NCBI GenBank assembly: GCA_023442635.1
Contig: JAEZYR010000012.1
Location: 1 to 14,391, forward strand
Length of the DNA: 14,391 bases
Direction: 5' to 3'
Source: Bacillota bacterium
GTDB taxonomy: Bacteria > Bacillota > Clostridia > Saccharofermentanales > Fastidiosipilaceae
Shown here: piece by piece, positions 7,164-14,391 of the stretch
Layout of the letters: every line of letters begins with the position of its first letter
Position numbering within the stretch: position 1 is the stretch's first letter
The notes under the pieces: model-generated
The model's input: the letters and a program-made list of their open reading frames with translations, nothing else
Database searches by the model: none
What the model was told of the DNA's origin: nothing
Translations under genes and position numbers: made by a program

Positions 7164-7748
7164 TTAACCCCCTAAACGCATGCCCTGGAAGCCAAAGAAG
7201 GCCAATGATACCAGCGCAGCCGCAATCAAAGCTGCTGGGAAGCCTTTGAGCGATTCAGGTATGTCGGCATGTTCAATCCTCTCCCGAATACCCGAGAACA
7301 AGGTGATGGCCACCCCAAAGCCAACGCCTGAGCTAAAGCCATTCAAAACACTCATCCCAAAACTCATCTGCTCCTGTACATTCAGCACACAAATACCAAG
7401 CACAGCGCAGTTGGTCGTGATCAAGGGCAAGTAAACACCCAAGGCTTGATAAAGGGCTGTCGAGCTTTTGCGGATAAAGAGCTCGACAAATTGAACGAGA
7501 GCCGCGATGACCAAGATAAAGGCCAAGGTCTGCAAGTACCCCAAACCAAAACGCAGGAGCAATTGGTCAATGCCCCAGGTTACCGCCGAGGCAATGGTCA
7601 TGACGAAAATAACAGCGGCGCTCATGCTTAAGGCTGTTTTGGTGGAACGCGAAACACCCAAAAAGGGGCAAATGCCTAGGAAGCGAGCCAGCACAACATT
7701 GTTGATAAAGACTGCCGATATAAAAGCCGTCAAAATAGACCCGATCAT
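7164..7748 (-). CDS. rnfA: Rnf complex membrane subunit RnfA
   Basis: This 194-residue integral membrane protein of about six helices has the normal length for RnfA/NqrE. Cys27 (GICPFLG) and Cys114 (TTNCAVLG) are the conserved half-membrane cysteines. In the related Nqr and Rnf structures these, with their RnfE counterparts, hold a [2Fe-2S] cluster in the membrane centre that carries electrons across the bilayer. The start codon overlaps the rnfE stop (ATGA) and has AGGAGG 9 bases upstream, inside the end of rnfE. Confidence 0.95.
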   Translation of the reverse strand: MIGSILTAFISAVFINNVVLARFLGICPFLGVSRSTKTALSMSAAVIFVMTIASAVTWGIDQLLLRFGLGYLQTLAFILVIAALVQFVELFIRKSSTALYQALGVYLPLITTNCAVLGICVLNVQEQMSFGMSVLNGFSSGVGFGVAITLFSGIRERIEHADIPESLKGFPAALIAAALVSLAFFGFQGMRLGG

Positions 7749-8686
7749 ACTTCAGCACCTCCTGCATGAGCCTGACTCGAACGCGTTTTGGCGTTTTGTA
7801 CCACGTGGCCTGCCCGATTCTCACGGATAGGGTCCTGATGGGGGCGTCTTTTCTTGTCGAGGTAATTCATCAAGCCCATGACCAAGCCATAGCCCAAGAA
7901 ACCGCCAGGTGGCAGAACCATCAGCAACATAGGCTGCGCATTGGGTCCGAACAATGAAATCCCAAAGATGCTGCCAGCTCCGATCACTTCACGGAAGGCG
8001 CCCAAGCCCAGTAAAGCTAAGGTAAAGCCCAAGCCCATGCCCAAGCCATCACAAAAGCTCAAGAAAATGCCATTTTTGCTGGCAAAGGCCTCCGCCCTTC
8101 CCAAGATGATGCAGTTGACGACAATCAAGGGAATGTAAATGCCCAAAGCTTTGTTGAGATCGGGCAAATAGGCTGCCAAGAGCATCTGAACCATACTCAC
8201 AAAGCCAGCGATAATGACGACATAGGCGGGTATACGAACGCGGGCTGGAATGACGCGCCGCAATAGAGAAATCAGGACATTCGAGCACAGCAACACAACC
8301 ATGGTCGAAATACCCATGCCCAAGCCATTCATCGCTGAACTGGTCACCGCCAAGGTCGGGCAAGTCCCCAATACCAAGCGTAAGGCAGGGTTCTCAGCAG
8401 CTATACCATTGAGGACGATCCGTCCGCCCCCCTGTCGTCTAGACTTGTCCGTGCTGCCTGGCAAACGCGAGAGTTGCTTGCGCGCCATGCGGCGCTGTCG
8501 TTGGCTACGCTCGCTCTCCTGAGCGGCAGCTGCACTTTCGTCTAGCTTTTGCGAAGCTGTCTGCATGTGTGCCCCCGCGTCAGAAGCTTGGCTGCCTGGT
8601 TCAGTATTTTGGGGTGTCGGGGATTCTGCTGGATCTGTTTTGGCTTCAGCTAAGGCCTGCTTTTCCTTTTCTAGAAACTCAGCCAT
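7745..8686 (-). CDS. rnfE: Rnf complex membrane subunit RnfE with an unusual N-terminal extension
   Basis: The membrane core starts near residue 89 (NGIAAENPALR then GTCPTLAV) and has about six helices. It includes Cys109 and Cys192 (VVNCIILG), the partners of the RnfA cysteines for the intramembrane [2Fe-2S] cluster. The first 88 residues are an extra hydrophilic region: Ala/Glu/Gln/Ser-rich, then strongly basic (about 60-89). RnfE is usually only about 200-230 residues in all; this one is 313. A hydrophilic tail of about 38 residues also follows the last helix. The long start is well supported by AAGGAGG 7 bases upstream of the ATG, and the gene overlaps rnfG by 8 bases. Function of the extension is unknown. 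Confidence 0.93.
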   Translation of the reverse strand: MAEFLEKEKQALAEAKTDPAESPTPQNTEPGSQASDAGAHMQTASQKLDESAAAAQESERSQRQRRMARKQLSRLPGSTDKSRRQGGGRIVLNGIAAENPALRLVLGTCPTLAVTSSAMNGLGMGISTMVVLLCSNVLISLLRRVIPARVRIPAYVVIIAGFVSMVQMLLAAYLPDLNKALGIYIPLIVVNCIILGRAEAFASKNGIFLSFCDGLGMGLGFTLALLGLGAFREVIGAGSIFGISLFGPNAQPMLLMVLPPGGFLGYGLVMGLMNYLDKKRRPHQDPIRENRAGHVVQNAKTRSSQAHAGGAEV

Positions 8687-9365
8687 GTTGTACCTCCTTG
8701 AGGAGAAGTCCTGTCAGCTGTATGGCTTCATTGACCGCTCGCGTAACAGCTCGGCTGGTAATCGTGGCCGATGTAATCGCATCGATCCCACCAGGATCTT
8801 GGGCGGCAGCTGCTGCCTGAGCAGCTGGGTAAACTGTCAATTGCTGGCCGCCTTTGCCCAAGCCCACAAATTGGTCTCGAAAGGCAGGTTCTCCAGCCTT
8901 AGCGCCTAGACCAGCTGTCTCTTGGTGCTGCATAACCCTGAAACCAGCAACAGACTGATCTGCACGAATCACGATAAGCAGCTCTACAGGCGCGGCGTAA
9001 CCAGCTGGTGCTGCATTAAAGCTAAAGCCAATCAGCTGCCCCTGTTGGTCATAGGCTTTCTCGGCCGATGAGACGCTGAGGTTGGGGTCTTGCGTTTGGA
9101 GTAGCTCCTGCCATGTTGTCTCGTCAACAGCTTCAAAACGAACGGCTTCAGGCAGCATAGCCTTCTTTTCGGCAACCGCTGCCTCTTCAGCACGAGCCGC
9201 AATAATAGGTGTCGTGACTTGATGAATCACACTCAGGCCTGCCGTCATTAAAACGGCAATCAAGGCTAGGCAGACAATCGGCCAAATCTCAGCGCTTAGA
9301 CGAAGCTGTTTTCTGGCCTTTTGCTTGTTCTGGTCAGAGGGATTTATCGCCCTTGGTGCATTCAT
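8679..9365 (-). CDS. rnfG: Rnf complex FMN-binding subunit RnfG
   Basis: RnfG is a single-span protein with an outward-facing domain carrying covalent FMN. Here residues 1-27 are basic and cytoplasmic, the helix runs about 28-50, and the FMN-binding domain follows. The C-terminal DAITSATITSRAV contains the flavinylation motif, with Thr201 the predicted attachment site. The usual Gly of SGAT is Ser here, a variation compatible with the ApbE target pattern. ApbE, which adds the FMN, is not encoded in the window. The ATG overlaps the rnfD stop by 4 bases (ATGA), and AGGTGAG lies 5 bases upstream. Confidence 0.93.
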   Translation of the reverse strand: MNAPRAINPSDQNKQKARKQLRLSAEIWPIVCLALIAVLMTAGLSVIHQVTTPIIAARAEEAAVAEKKAMLPEAVRFEAVDETTWQELLQTQDPNLSVSSAEKAYDQQGQLIGFSFNAAPAGYAAPVELLIVIRADQSVAGFRVMQHQETAGLGAKAGEPAFRDQFVGLGKGGQQLTVYPAAQAAAAAQDPGGIDAITSATITSRAVTRAVNEAIQLTGLLLKEVQHG

Positions 9366-10396
9366 GAGGACTCACCTGCCTTCTTAGCTTGAACAGCCTG
9401 CTTACGCATACCAAAGCTGCGTGGCACAATCAGACGGTCAATAAGGGGTGTGACACAGTTCATGATTAAAATGGCATAGCTAACGCCTTCGGGGTAACCG
9501 CCAACACGTCGGATGGTCACCGTCAAAATGGCACAGCCCACGCCAAAGATCACACGACCCAAACTACTCAAGGGGGTGGTGGTATAGTCGGTCGCCATAA
9601 AGCACGCGCCCAACAATAGACCGCCACTGAGCACCCCAAAGAGGGGATCGCCCTGACCGAGATGCGGTCCACCAAAGAGCCAGGTCAAGATGGCAAAGCT
9701 GCCAATGTAAGCCAAGGGCGTATCGAAGTGAATGACGCGCCGATAAAGGAGATAGGCCAAGCCCAGCAAGAGAGCCAGAGCTGAAACCTCACCTATCGTG
9801 CCGCCATGATGGCCCAAGAGTAAATCTAAGTAACCCGTGGGCTGTCCGCCTGCTTTGAGGGCGGCCAAGGGTGTAGCACTCGAGAGCGCGTCTACCACCG
9901 GCGTTGCGCCAGCCATCACGTCGCTTTTGGGAAGGCTATGAGCTTGCCAGGGCAGGTCATGTGCAAGAGCCCAGTTGGTCATCTGAGCTGGCCAAGAGGC
10001 CATCAACAGCGCTCGCCCCGCAAGGGCTGGGTTGATGAAATTCTGCCCTAAGCCGCCAAAAACCAGCTTGGCAATGAGAATGGCAAATACCGAACCTATG
10101 ACCGCTTGCCACCAGGGAACTTTTGAACTGATGGAAAGACCCAACAATAAACCAGTTACAGCAGCCGAATAATCGCCTACAGTCAGCGGAAGATGACGCA
10201 AGCGACACCATAGGTATTCCGTCAAGACCGCGGCAACAATGGTACTCACCAACACAACAAGAGCTTCGGCACCAAAGAAGTAGAGTCCCATAGCCGTCGT
10301 TGGCAAAAGTGCAATAATCACATCTCGCATCAAAACGCGCGTGGTGGCTCGATCTCGGATATGGGGTGAAGAACCCGCTCGCAAAAAGAGATCCAT
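9362..10396 (-). CDS. rnfD: Rnf complex membrane subunit RnfD
   Basis: RnfD is a multi-helix membrane subunit holding a second covalent FMN. From Met at 10396 the protein is 344 residues and opens with the family hallmark SSPHIRD (9-15). About ten hydrophobic helices follow. VVDALSSATPL (167-177) is the flavinylation motif, with Thr175 predicted as attachment site. An open frame continues upstream to 10504, but those extra 36 residues lie inside rnfC, have no family similarity and include no better start. The chosen ATG overlaps the rnfC stop (TGATG) and has GGGAGG 10 bases upstream. Confidence 0.93.
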   Translation of the reverse strand: MDLFLRAGSSPHIRDRATTRVLMRDVIIALLPTTAMGLYFFGAEALVVLVSTIVAAVLTEYLWCRLRHLPLTVGDYSAAVTGLLLGLSISSKVPWWQAVIGSVFAILIAKLVFGGLGQNFINPALAGRALLMASWPAQMTNWALAHDLPWQAHSLPKSDVMAGATPVVDALSSATPLAALKAGGQPTGYLDLLLGHHGGTIGEVSALALLLGLAYLLYRRVIHFDTPLAYIGSFAILTWLFGGPHLGQGDPLFGVLSGGLLLGACFMATDYTTTPLSSLGRVIFGVGCAILTVTIRRVGGYPEGVSYAILIMNCVTPLIDRLIVPRSFGMRKQAVQAKKAGESS

Positions 10397-11859
10397 CAGG
10401 CATCTACCTCCCTTGAAATAGCTGCCGCTTCGCGCAATTTGCGATTGCGCAGCTGGCCTTTTCCGTAACGGAAAGACTGTACGAGCTTGCGAGAAGCGGG
10501 ACAAATGTAGCTACAGCAGCCGCACTCCATACAATCCATGAGATGGTAGCGGTTGGCCGCTTCATCAATCTTGCCCTGGAGAACGAGCTCGTTGATGGTA
10601 CAGGGCATCAATTTCATGGGGCAGGCCGCCACACAGCGAGCGCAGCGTATGCAATGGCGCTCTGGCTCCTGATTAACCTCTGACTTATCAAGGGCTAACA
10701 AGGCATTGGTTTGTTTGAGGACGGCATTATCCAAGGAATATTGGTTGACACCCATCATAGGCCCGCCCATGATCACACGCTCTGGATGTGTGTTGAAGCC
10801 TCCACAAAACTCAAAGACATCCTCTAGACGCGTGCCGATAGGCACCACCACATTCTGAGGTTTGCGAACCGCACCACCATCGCAGGTGATGCGCCTAGTC
10901 ACGAGAGGCATCCCCGTCGCAAAATAGTTGGCAATAAAGGCCACTGTATTGATCGAAAGAACCAAAACGCCCACAGTCGACGGCAGTTGCCCTGACTGCA
11001 CCACTCGGCCAGACAAGGCATAAATCAGCTGCTTTTCGCCACCTTGGGGATAGACAGTTTTAAGTTCAACGACATCAATTTCTGGATCTTGTAGACTCGC
11101 TTGAATAAGGCGGTCAATAGCTCTTGCCTTATTGTCTTCGACGCCGATTCGCACCTCGCGAATACCCGTCATCTGCTGAACCAGCTTGATGCCCTCGATA
11201 ATACCGAGCGGATTTTCAACCATTTCGCGATAGTCAGAGGTGATGTAGGGTTCGCACTCCGCTCCATTGATCAGGAGGAGGTCAAAATTTTGACCCTTGG
11301 GGGGTGTCAATTTGAACCATGTCGGAAAGCCTGCACCGCCTAAGCCAACTAGACCCGATTGTCTAACAGCCTCTTTCATCTCTTCGGGATCGCGGGTCTC
11401 AACGGCTTGAATGGATGGGTCAACGGTCTGCTTGGCGTCTGGTTTAATTTCGACGCTCAAGACCTCACGACCGCCAGCATGGGGCATGGCCTCAACAGCA
11501 GTCACAACACCTGAAGCACTCGCATGGATGGGGCAGGACAGGCGATCAGTCGGACGGCCGATCATCTGCCCCAGATAAACCTGGTCACCCTTTTTAACCA
11601 GGACTTCACAGGGCGCGCCAATATGCTGCTGCATCGGTAGAATTAGCCGCCCTGGCATCGGCATCACGACCGTCTCCAGATCCTGCGTGTGCTTGCGTGG
11701 ATTGGGGTGCACGCCACCGATAAGCGTGCGCTCATTGCGCAAACGCGGGTCGCTTTTTTTGTCGCGGTGAGGCAATTTCGGGTGCGGCCTTGGCTTGCCC
11801 AGAGCAGCGCCAATCCGGTCGAGGATCATCTCCCTCGTGGCTCTACCTCTGTTGAACAT
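10396..11859 (-). CDS. rnfC: Rnf complex NADH-side subunit RnfC
   Basis: RnfC is the cytoplasmic subunit that exchanges electrons with NAD(H). It is related to the 51-kDa subunit of complex I. The core begins at GGVHP (48-52), continues through the GAP/KKGD segment (82-93) and the nucleotide/FMN-binding GLGGAGFPT (173-181), and ends with two [4Fe-4S] sites: Cys403/406/409/413 and Cys443/446/449/453. The first 45 or so residues are an extra, basic stretch not usual in the family. The ATG lies inside the end of the preceding flavoprotein gene (17-base overlap), with AGGAGGAG 9 bases upstream, which supports the long start. Confidence 0.95.
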   Translation of the reverse strand: MFNRGRATREMILDRIGAALGKPRPHPKLPHRDKKSDPRLRNERTLIGGVHPNPRKHTQDLETVVMPMPGRLILPMQQHIGAPCEVLVKKGDQVYLGQMIGRPTDRLSCPIHASASGVVTAVEAMPHAGGREVLSVEIKPDAKQTVDPSIQAVETRDPEEMKEAVRQSGLVGLGGAGFPTWFKLTPPKGQNFDLLLINGAECEPYITSDYREMVENPLGIIEGIKLVQQMTGIREVRIGVEDNKARAIDRLIQASLQDPEIDVVELKTVYPQGGEKQLIYALSGRVVQSGQLPSTVGVLVLSINTVAFIANYFATGMPLVTRRITCDGGAVRKPQNVVVPIGTRLEDVFEFCGGFNTHPERVIMGGPMMGVNQYSLDNAVLKQTNALLALDKSEVNQEPERHCIRCARCVAACPMKLMPCTINELVLQGKIDEAANRYHLMDCMECGCCSYICPASRKLVQSFRYGKGQLRNRKLREAAAISREVDA

Positions 11860-13579
11860 ATCGCAATTCTCCTCCTAATTCACTCATAGCCCAAAAGGTG
11901 ATTTCTGGGAGAGCTGGGTGTGGCGTGACGGTGTTCAGAATCGCTGAGACCGCTGTCTTGGGTGGTGCTTCCTCAATGCTGGCTTCTACGTGCTTTTGAG
12001 CCAAGGGTGAAAGGGGAATCTCCTCCTCTTCTGCCCGATAGCGGTTCGGCAAAAACTGTGTCATGGCCAACAAAAAGGGCTGCAAGAGAACCGAAGCTTC
12101 GGCTCCCATGATATGCACCCCTAATAATGTTCCTGCCTGCCAACAGCCATCTTGGCCGTCGGCAATGTATAAGCGGATCCAACCGTCATCCACATCATCC
12201 GCGCTGTACCCTAAAGCCATGCCTTTCGCGTTCTCATGGTAGCGGCGCTCGGCCACAGTGTAAGTCCAAGATCGCTCTTGCAGCTCATGCTCGAGCCAAC
12301 CCACATGTGCCAATTCTGGCCAGCAGTAAGTTACAACGGGATAGTTGTCATAGCGCATCCATCGTAAGGGAGGCAAGTTGAGCCCCTCTATGCTTTGGAT
12401 CACATCTCCCCCATTATTAGCTTTTGCTAACACCTCTGCTGGCTGATTCTTTCCTTCATCTAAGTCAGCTTGAACAGGCGGTTCTAGACAAGGCAGACTG
12501 GCACGTACCGTTGCTTGACTTGACCCTGCAGGATACGGATAAAGATTGTCGGCCAGCAAAAGCCCCTCTTGATTAGCCACATGGCGGAAGGGATGCCCAC
12601 CACGACAATCACCCAAGGCCCAAACACCAGGAAGGCTGGTTTCGCAAAAGGCGTTGGTCTTGATGTAACCCGCTTCGTCACAAAGGATCCCCGCCTTCTC
12701 GGGTTCCAAGCCTTGCTGGGGTTCTACCCCTGTCGCAAGCAAGATTGCATCGCACAGCAGTTCATGCCGCGCTTCGCCTTGGCGCTCTTTGAGATGTACC
12801 CGAAGGCCTGTCTCGCCAGCCGAATCTTGATTTGCGCTCAGATCCTCGACCCTTTCGAGCACGGTACCGAGCCTGACCTGTATCCCTCTTTGCAAAAAGC
12901 TTTGCTGCAGCTGTTCTGAAAAAAGAGCTTCTTCTTTGGGCAAGAGTCTGACATTGCGTTGCACCAGCGTCACCTCGACACCCGCTTCGCAAAAGACATG
13001 CGCAAACTCGCAGGCAATAGGGCCGCCGCCCAAAATAAGCAAGCGCTTGGGCAAAGTCTTCGGCCAATGCTTACCAAAAAGGCTCTCGCTCGTCCAAACC
13101 CGTGGATCATCCAAGTTCAAACCAGGCACTTCATGCACACGCGTACGGCTACCCGTCGCGATCAGGATGCGGCGGCCGAAGATGCGCCCCATATCCTCAC
13201 CTTGGCTTGACTTAAGGGTCAACGAAGCATCCTCACAAAAGCTGGCACTCGCACGGTAGACATCACAGTTTGCCTGCTTTTCGTAATAGCTGGCGACTTC
13301 CTGATTCTCGCCAATCGCTTGCCACACGCGCTGACTGATTCTGTCCCAATTCAAGCGCACCCCATCGATCTCTACGCCTAGCTTGGCAGCTCGCTTGCTC
13401 TCATGGGCCAGATTGGCAGCACTGCAGAGCACCTTGGTGGGAATGCAACCGCGATTAAGGCAGGTTCCTCCAAAGGCTCCTCGTTCTACTAGCGCACAAC
13501 GTTGACCAGCAGCGAGCGCTCGATCCAAAAGAACGAGGCCAGCTCCACTGCCGATGACGACTAAATCGTAAACTTGCAC
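11843..13579 (-). CDS. Dihydrolipoamide dehydrogenase-like FAD/NAD disulfide oxidoreductase, first gene of the Rnf operon
   Basis: This class I flavoprotein disulfide reductase has an FAD-binding GSGAG (10-14), redox-active Cys40 and Cys45 (GTCLNRGC), an NAD-binding GGGPIACEFA (184-193), the second FAD motif ALGDC (321-325), and the active-site base pair His554/Glu559 (HPALPE). All catalytic elements are present, so it should transfer electrons between NAD(P)H and a disulfide substrate. At 578 residues it is over 100 longer than typical Lpd. One insert is about 346-404, between the FAD and dimerisation domains; another lies about 512-550, before the catalytic His. No lipoyl protein or 2-oxoacid dehydrogenase genes are nearby, so the partner is unknown. 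It starts with GTG, preceded by AGGGGG 10 bases upstream, and overlaps rnfC by 17 bases, implying co-expression. Mycothione- or mercuric-reductase-like activity is less likely. Confidence 0.85.
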   Translation of the reverse strand: MQVYDLVVIGSGAGLVLLDRALAAGQRCALVERGAFGGTCLNRGCIPTKVLCSAANLAHESKRAAKLGVEIDGVRLNWDRISQRVWQAIGENQEVASYYEKQANCDVYRASASFCEDASLTLKSSQGEDMGRIFGRRILIATGSRTRVHEVPGLNLDDPRVWTSESLFGKHWPKTLPKRLLILGGGPIACEFAHVFCEAGVEVTLVQRNVRLLPKEEALFSEQLQQSFLQRGIQVRLGTVLERVEDLSANQDSAGETGLRVHLKERQGEARHELLCDAILLATGVEPQQGLEPEKAGILCDEAGYIKTNAFCETSLPGVWALGDCRGGHPFRHVANQEGLLLADNLYPYPAGSSQATVRASLPCLEPPVQADLDEGKNQPAEVLAKANNGGDVIQSIEGLNLPPLRWMRYDNYPVVTYCWPELAHVGWLEHELQERSWTYTVAERRYHENAKGMALGYSADDVDDGWIRLYIADGQDGCWQAGTLLGVHIMGAEASVLLQPFLLAMTQFLPNRYRAEEEEIPLSPLAQKHVEASIEEAPPKTAVSAILNTVTPHPALPEITFWAMSELGGELRYVQQR

Positions 13580-13731
13580 AGCTCAAGTTCCCCCTATGTA
13601 TCAATTGACAGCGTCATGGAATTTGTCAAATCATAACATAAATAAGGTGTAAATCGGCCAAAATAACCTAATCTATTTCGATATACAGGGTACAATTCGG
13701 GCGAATAGTCCAATAGAATAGGAGTATTTTT
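13580..13731. promoter_or_regulatory. Divergent regulatory region between the Rnf operon and the DJ-1-like gene
   Basis: For the Rnf operon, the minus strand reads TGTTATGAT (13630-13638), an extended -10 with one mismatch. It overlaps the odd palindrome ATTTGTCAAAT (13621-13631). A second palindrome, TGAC-AGC-GTCA (13606-13616), lies 4 bases away. These are placed as operators would be. For the plus strand, TACAAT at 13691-13696 is a candidate -10 with no convincing -35. AGGAG at 13720-13724 sits 7 bases before the ATG at 13732. No known regulator motif can be assigned. Confidence 0.4.
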
Positions 13732-14352
13732 ATGACTAAGCATCTGCAAGCTAGCCAAAAAGGCCGCTGCGCTCTATTTGTCACGGGTGGGCGCGAAGAG
13801 ATTGAGGCCTTGACGGTCGTCGACCTTTTGCGTCGAGCTCACATTGAGGTCGTGATGGTCTCTGCCACTGAGGATCTCGAAAATCATGGGGCACACGGCA
13901 TTGTCTTTCTGGCCGATCTCAAGTGGTCGGCTTTTGATCCAGAAGAAAATTGGCAGGCTCTCATTCTCCCCGGAGGCTGGGATGCTTGCTATGCTCTACG
14001 CGAGCACTCGAGCCTTCTTGCCGCCCTAAAAAAGCATGCTGAGCGCCAGGGCTTTATTGCCTCCATTTGCGCCGCGCCCATTGTGCTAGAAGCGGCTGGT
14101 CTCCTTCATGGCCGCCAGGGCACAAGTTATCCCAATCTTCCCATTGAATTGCATTACGCCCAATACGAGGAGCGCATGGTCGTCCGCGATGAAAATCTAT
14201 TGACGGCACGAGGCCCCGCCATCTCTATGCCCTTTGCCCTGAGTCTCATCGCCTGCTTAGAAGGCCAGCCTAAGGCTCACAGCATCGCTTCCGACCTTCT
14301 CTTCCCAGAATTGGCTCAAGCTCTAAGCGAGGGCTGGCAAATCGTTTCTTAA
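13732..14352 (+). CDS. DJ-1/ThiJ/PfpI-family protein
   Basis: This 206-residue soluble protein has the DJ-1 flavodoxin-like fold signature. The acidic residue pairing with the nucleophile is Glu25 (EEIEAL), followed by a LPGG turn (79-82) and the nucleophile elbow ASICAAP with Cys113. It lacks the His-containing triad spacing of PfpI proteases that I would look for, so the DJ-1/YajL branch is more likely. These proteins are linked to oxidative or carbonyl stress and glyoxal handling; the exact activity here is unknown. It has its own ribosome binding site and is divergent from the Rnf operon. Its stop overlaps that of a possible convergent gene. Confidence 0.9.
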   Translation: MTKHLQASQKGRCALFVTGGREEIEALTVVDLLRRAHIEVVMVSATEDLENHGAHGIVFLADLKWSAFDPEENWQALILPGGWDACYALREHSSLLAALKKHAERQGFIASICAAPIVLEAAGLLHGRQGTSYPNLPIELHYAQYEERMVVRDENLLTARGPAISMPFALSLIACLEGQPKAHSIASDLLFPELAQALSEGWQIVS

Positions 14353-14391
14353 TCGACTAAGCCTTCCGTGTAGCCAACCCAGATTTGCATC
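14349..14391 (-). CDS. Possible C-terminal end of a convergent gene, product unknown
   Basis: On the minus strand an open frame enters from the right edge and ends at TAA (14349-14351), giving MQIWVGYTEGLVD. The composition is protein-like, and the convergent arrangement would explain the lack of any gap after the DJ-1-like gene. Only 13 codons are visible, so the frame could be chance. Confidence 0.25.
   Translation of the reverse strand, partial: MQIWVGYTEGLVD

Noticed and set aside
6294..11859. Na+-translocating NADH:quinone reductase (Nqr) instead of Rnf
   Set aside because: The operon has the polyferredoxin RnfB and an RnfC with two [4Fe-4S] motifs, and lacks NqrF and NqrA-type genes. 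The gene order is that of Rnf.
13624..13629. Perfect TTGACA (minus strand) as the -35 of the Rnf operon
   Set aside because: The hexamers at 16-19 base spacing (such as AATTGA and ATTGAT) are poor -10 boxes. The extended -10 just upstream is a better candidate, and the TTGACA more likely belongs to the palindrome.
1..14391. CRISPR arrays, tRNA/rRNA genes, insertion sequences, phage genes
   Set aside because: I found no spaced direct repeats, cloverleaf-type sequences, transposase or phage-like coding frames.

Overview
This window looks like chromosomal DNA of an anaerobic bacterium of the Bacillota (Clostridia-like), with roughly balanced base composition. The evidence is a six-gene Rnf complex in the clostridial order C-D-G-E-A-B, strong AGGAGG-type ribosome binding sites, dense operons with 4-17 base overlaps, and hairpin terminators. 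There are no rRNA or tRNA genes, insertion sequences or CRISPR arrays. No species can be named from the sequence.

Positions 1-3558 (+ strand): the last 44 codons of a FabD-like malonyl-CoA:ACP transacylase are followed by two closely spaced genes (240-2021 and 2029-3558). The first encodes a three-helix membrane protein with a very long Gln/Glu-rich coiled-coil tail. Its layout matches the MotA/TolQ/ExbB superfamily and in particular ZorA, the stator of the Zorya anti-phage system. The second encodes a soluble two-domain protein that I do not recognise. No OmpA/MotB-like ZorB gene and no ZorD helicase gene are visible. This pair is the best candidate here for an undescribed system.

Positions 3559-6176: a perfect 12-bp hairpin lies between the convergent gene pair and a minus-strand intracellular GH13 alpha-amylase. 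Upstream of the amylase are a good rho-independent terminator and a minus-strand HAD-family phosphatase, which may be read from a leaderless transcript.

Positions 6177-13579 (- strand) form one long operon, transcribed from right to left: a dihydrolipoamide-dehydrogenase-like flavoprotein, then rnfC, rnfD, rnfG, rnfE, rnfA and rnfB, ending at a strong terminator (6177-6213). All junctions overlap or lie within 3 nt, so translation is probably coupled. Rnf passes electrons from reduced ferredoxin to NAD+ and pumps Na+ or H+. Electrons enter through RnfB, cross a [2Fe-2S] site shared by RnfA and RnfE, use covalent FMNs on RnfD and RnfG, and leave through RnfC. The leading flavoprotein is unusual in this setting and may tie a disulfide or NAD(H) pool to Rnf. 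RnfE and RnfC both carry atypical hydrophilic N-terminal extensions.

Positions 13580-14391: a divergent intergenic region with palindromes and candidate promoters separates the Rnf operon from a plus-strand DJ-1/PfpI-family gene. The last 43 bases may hold the end of another, convergent, minus-strand gene.
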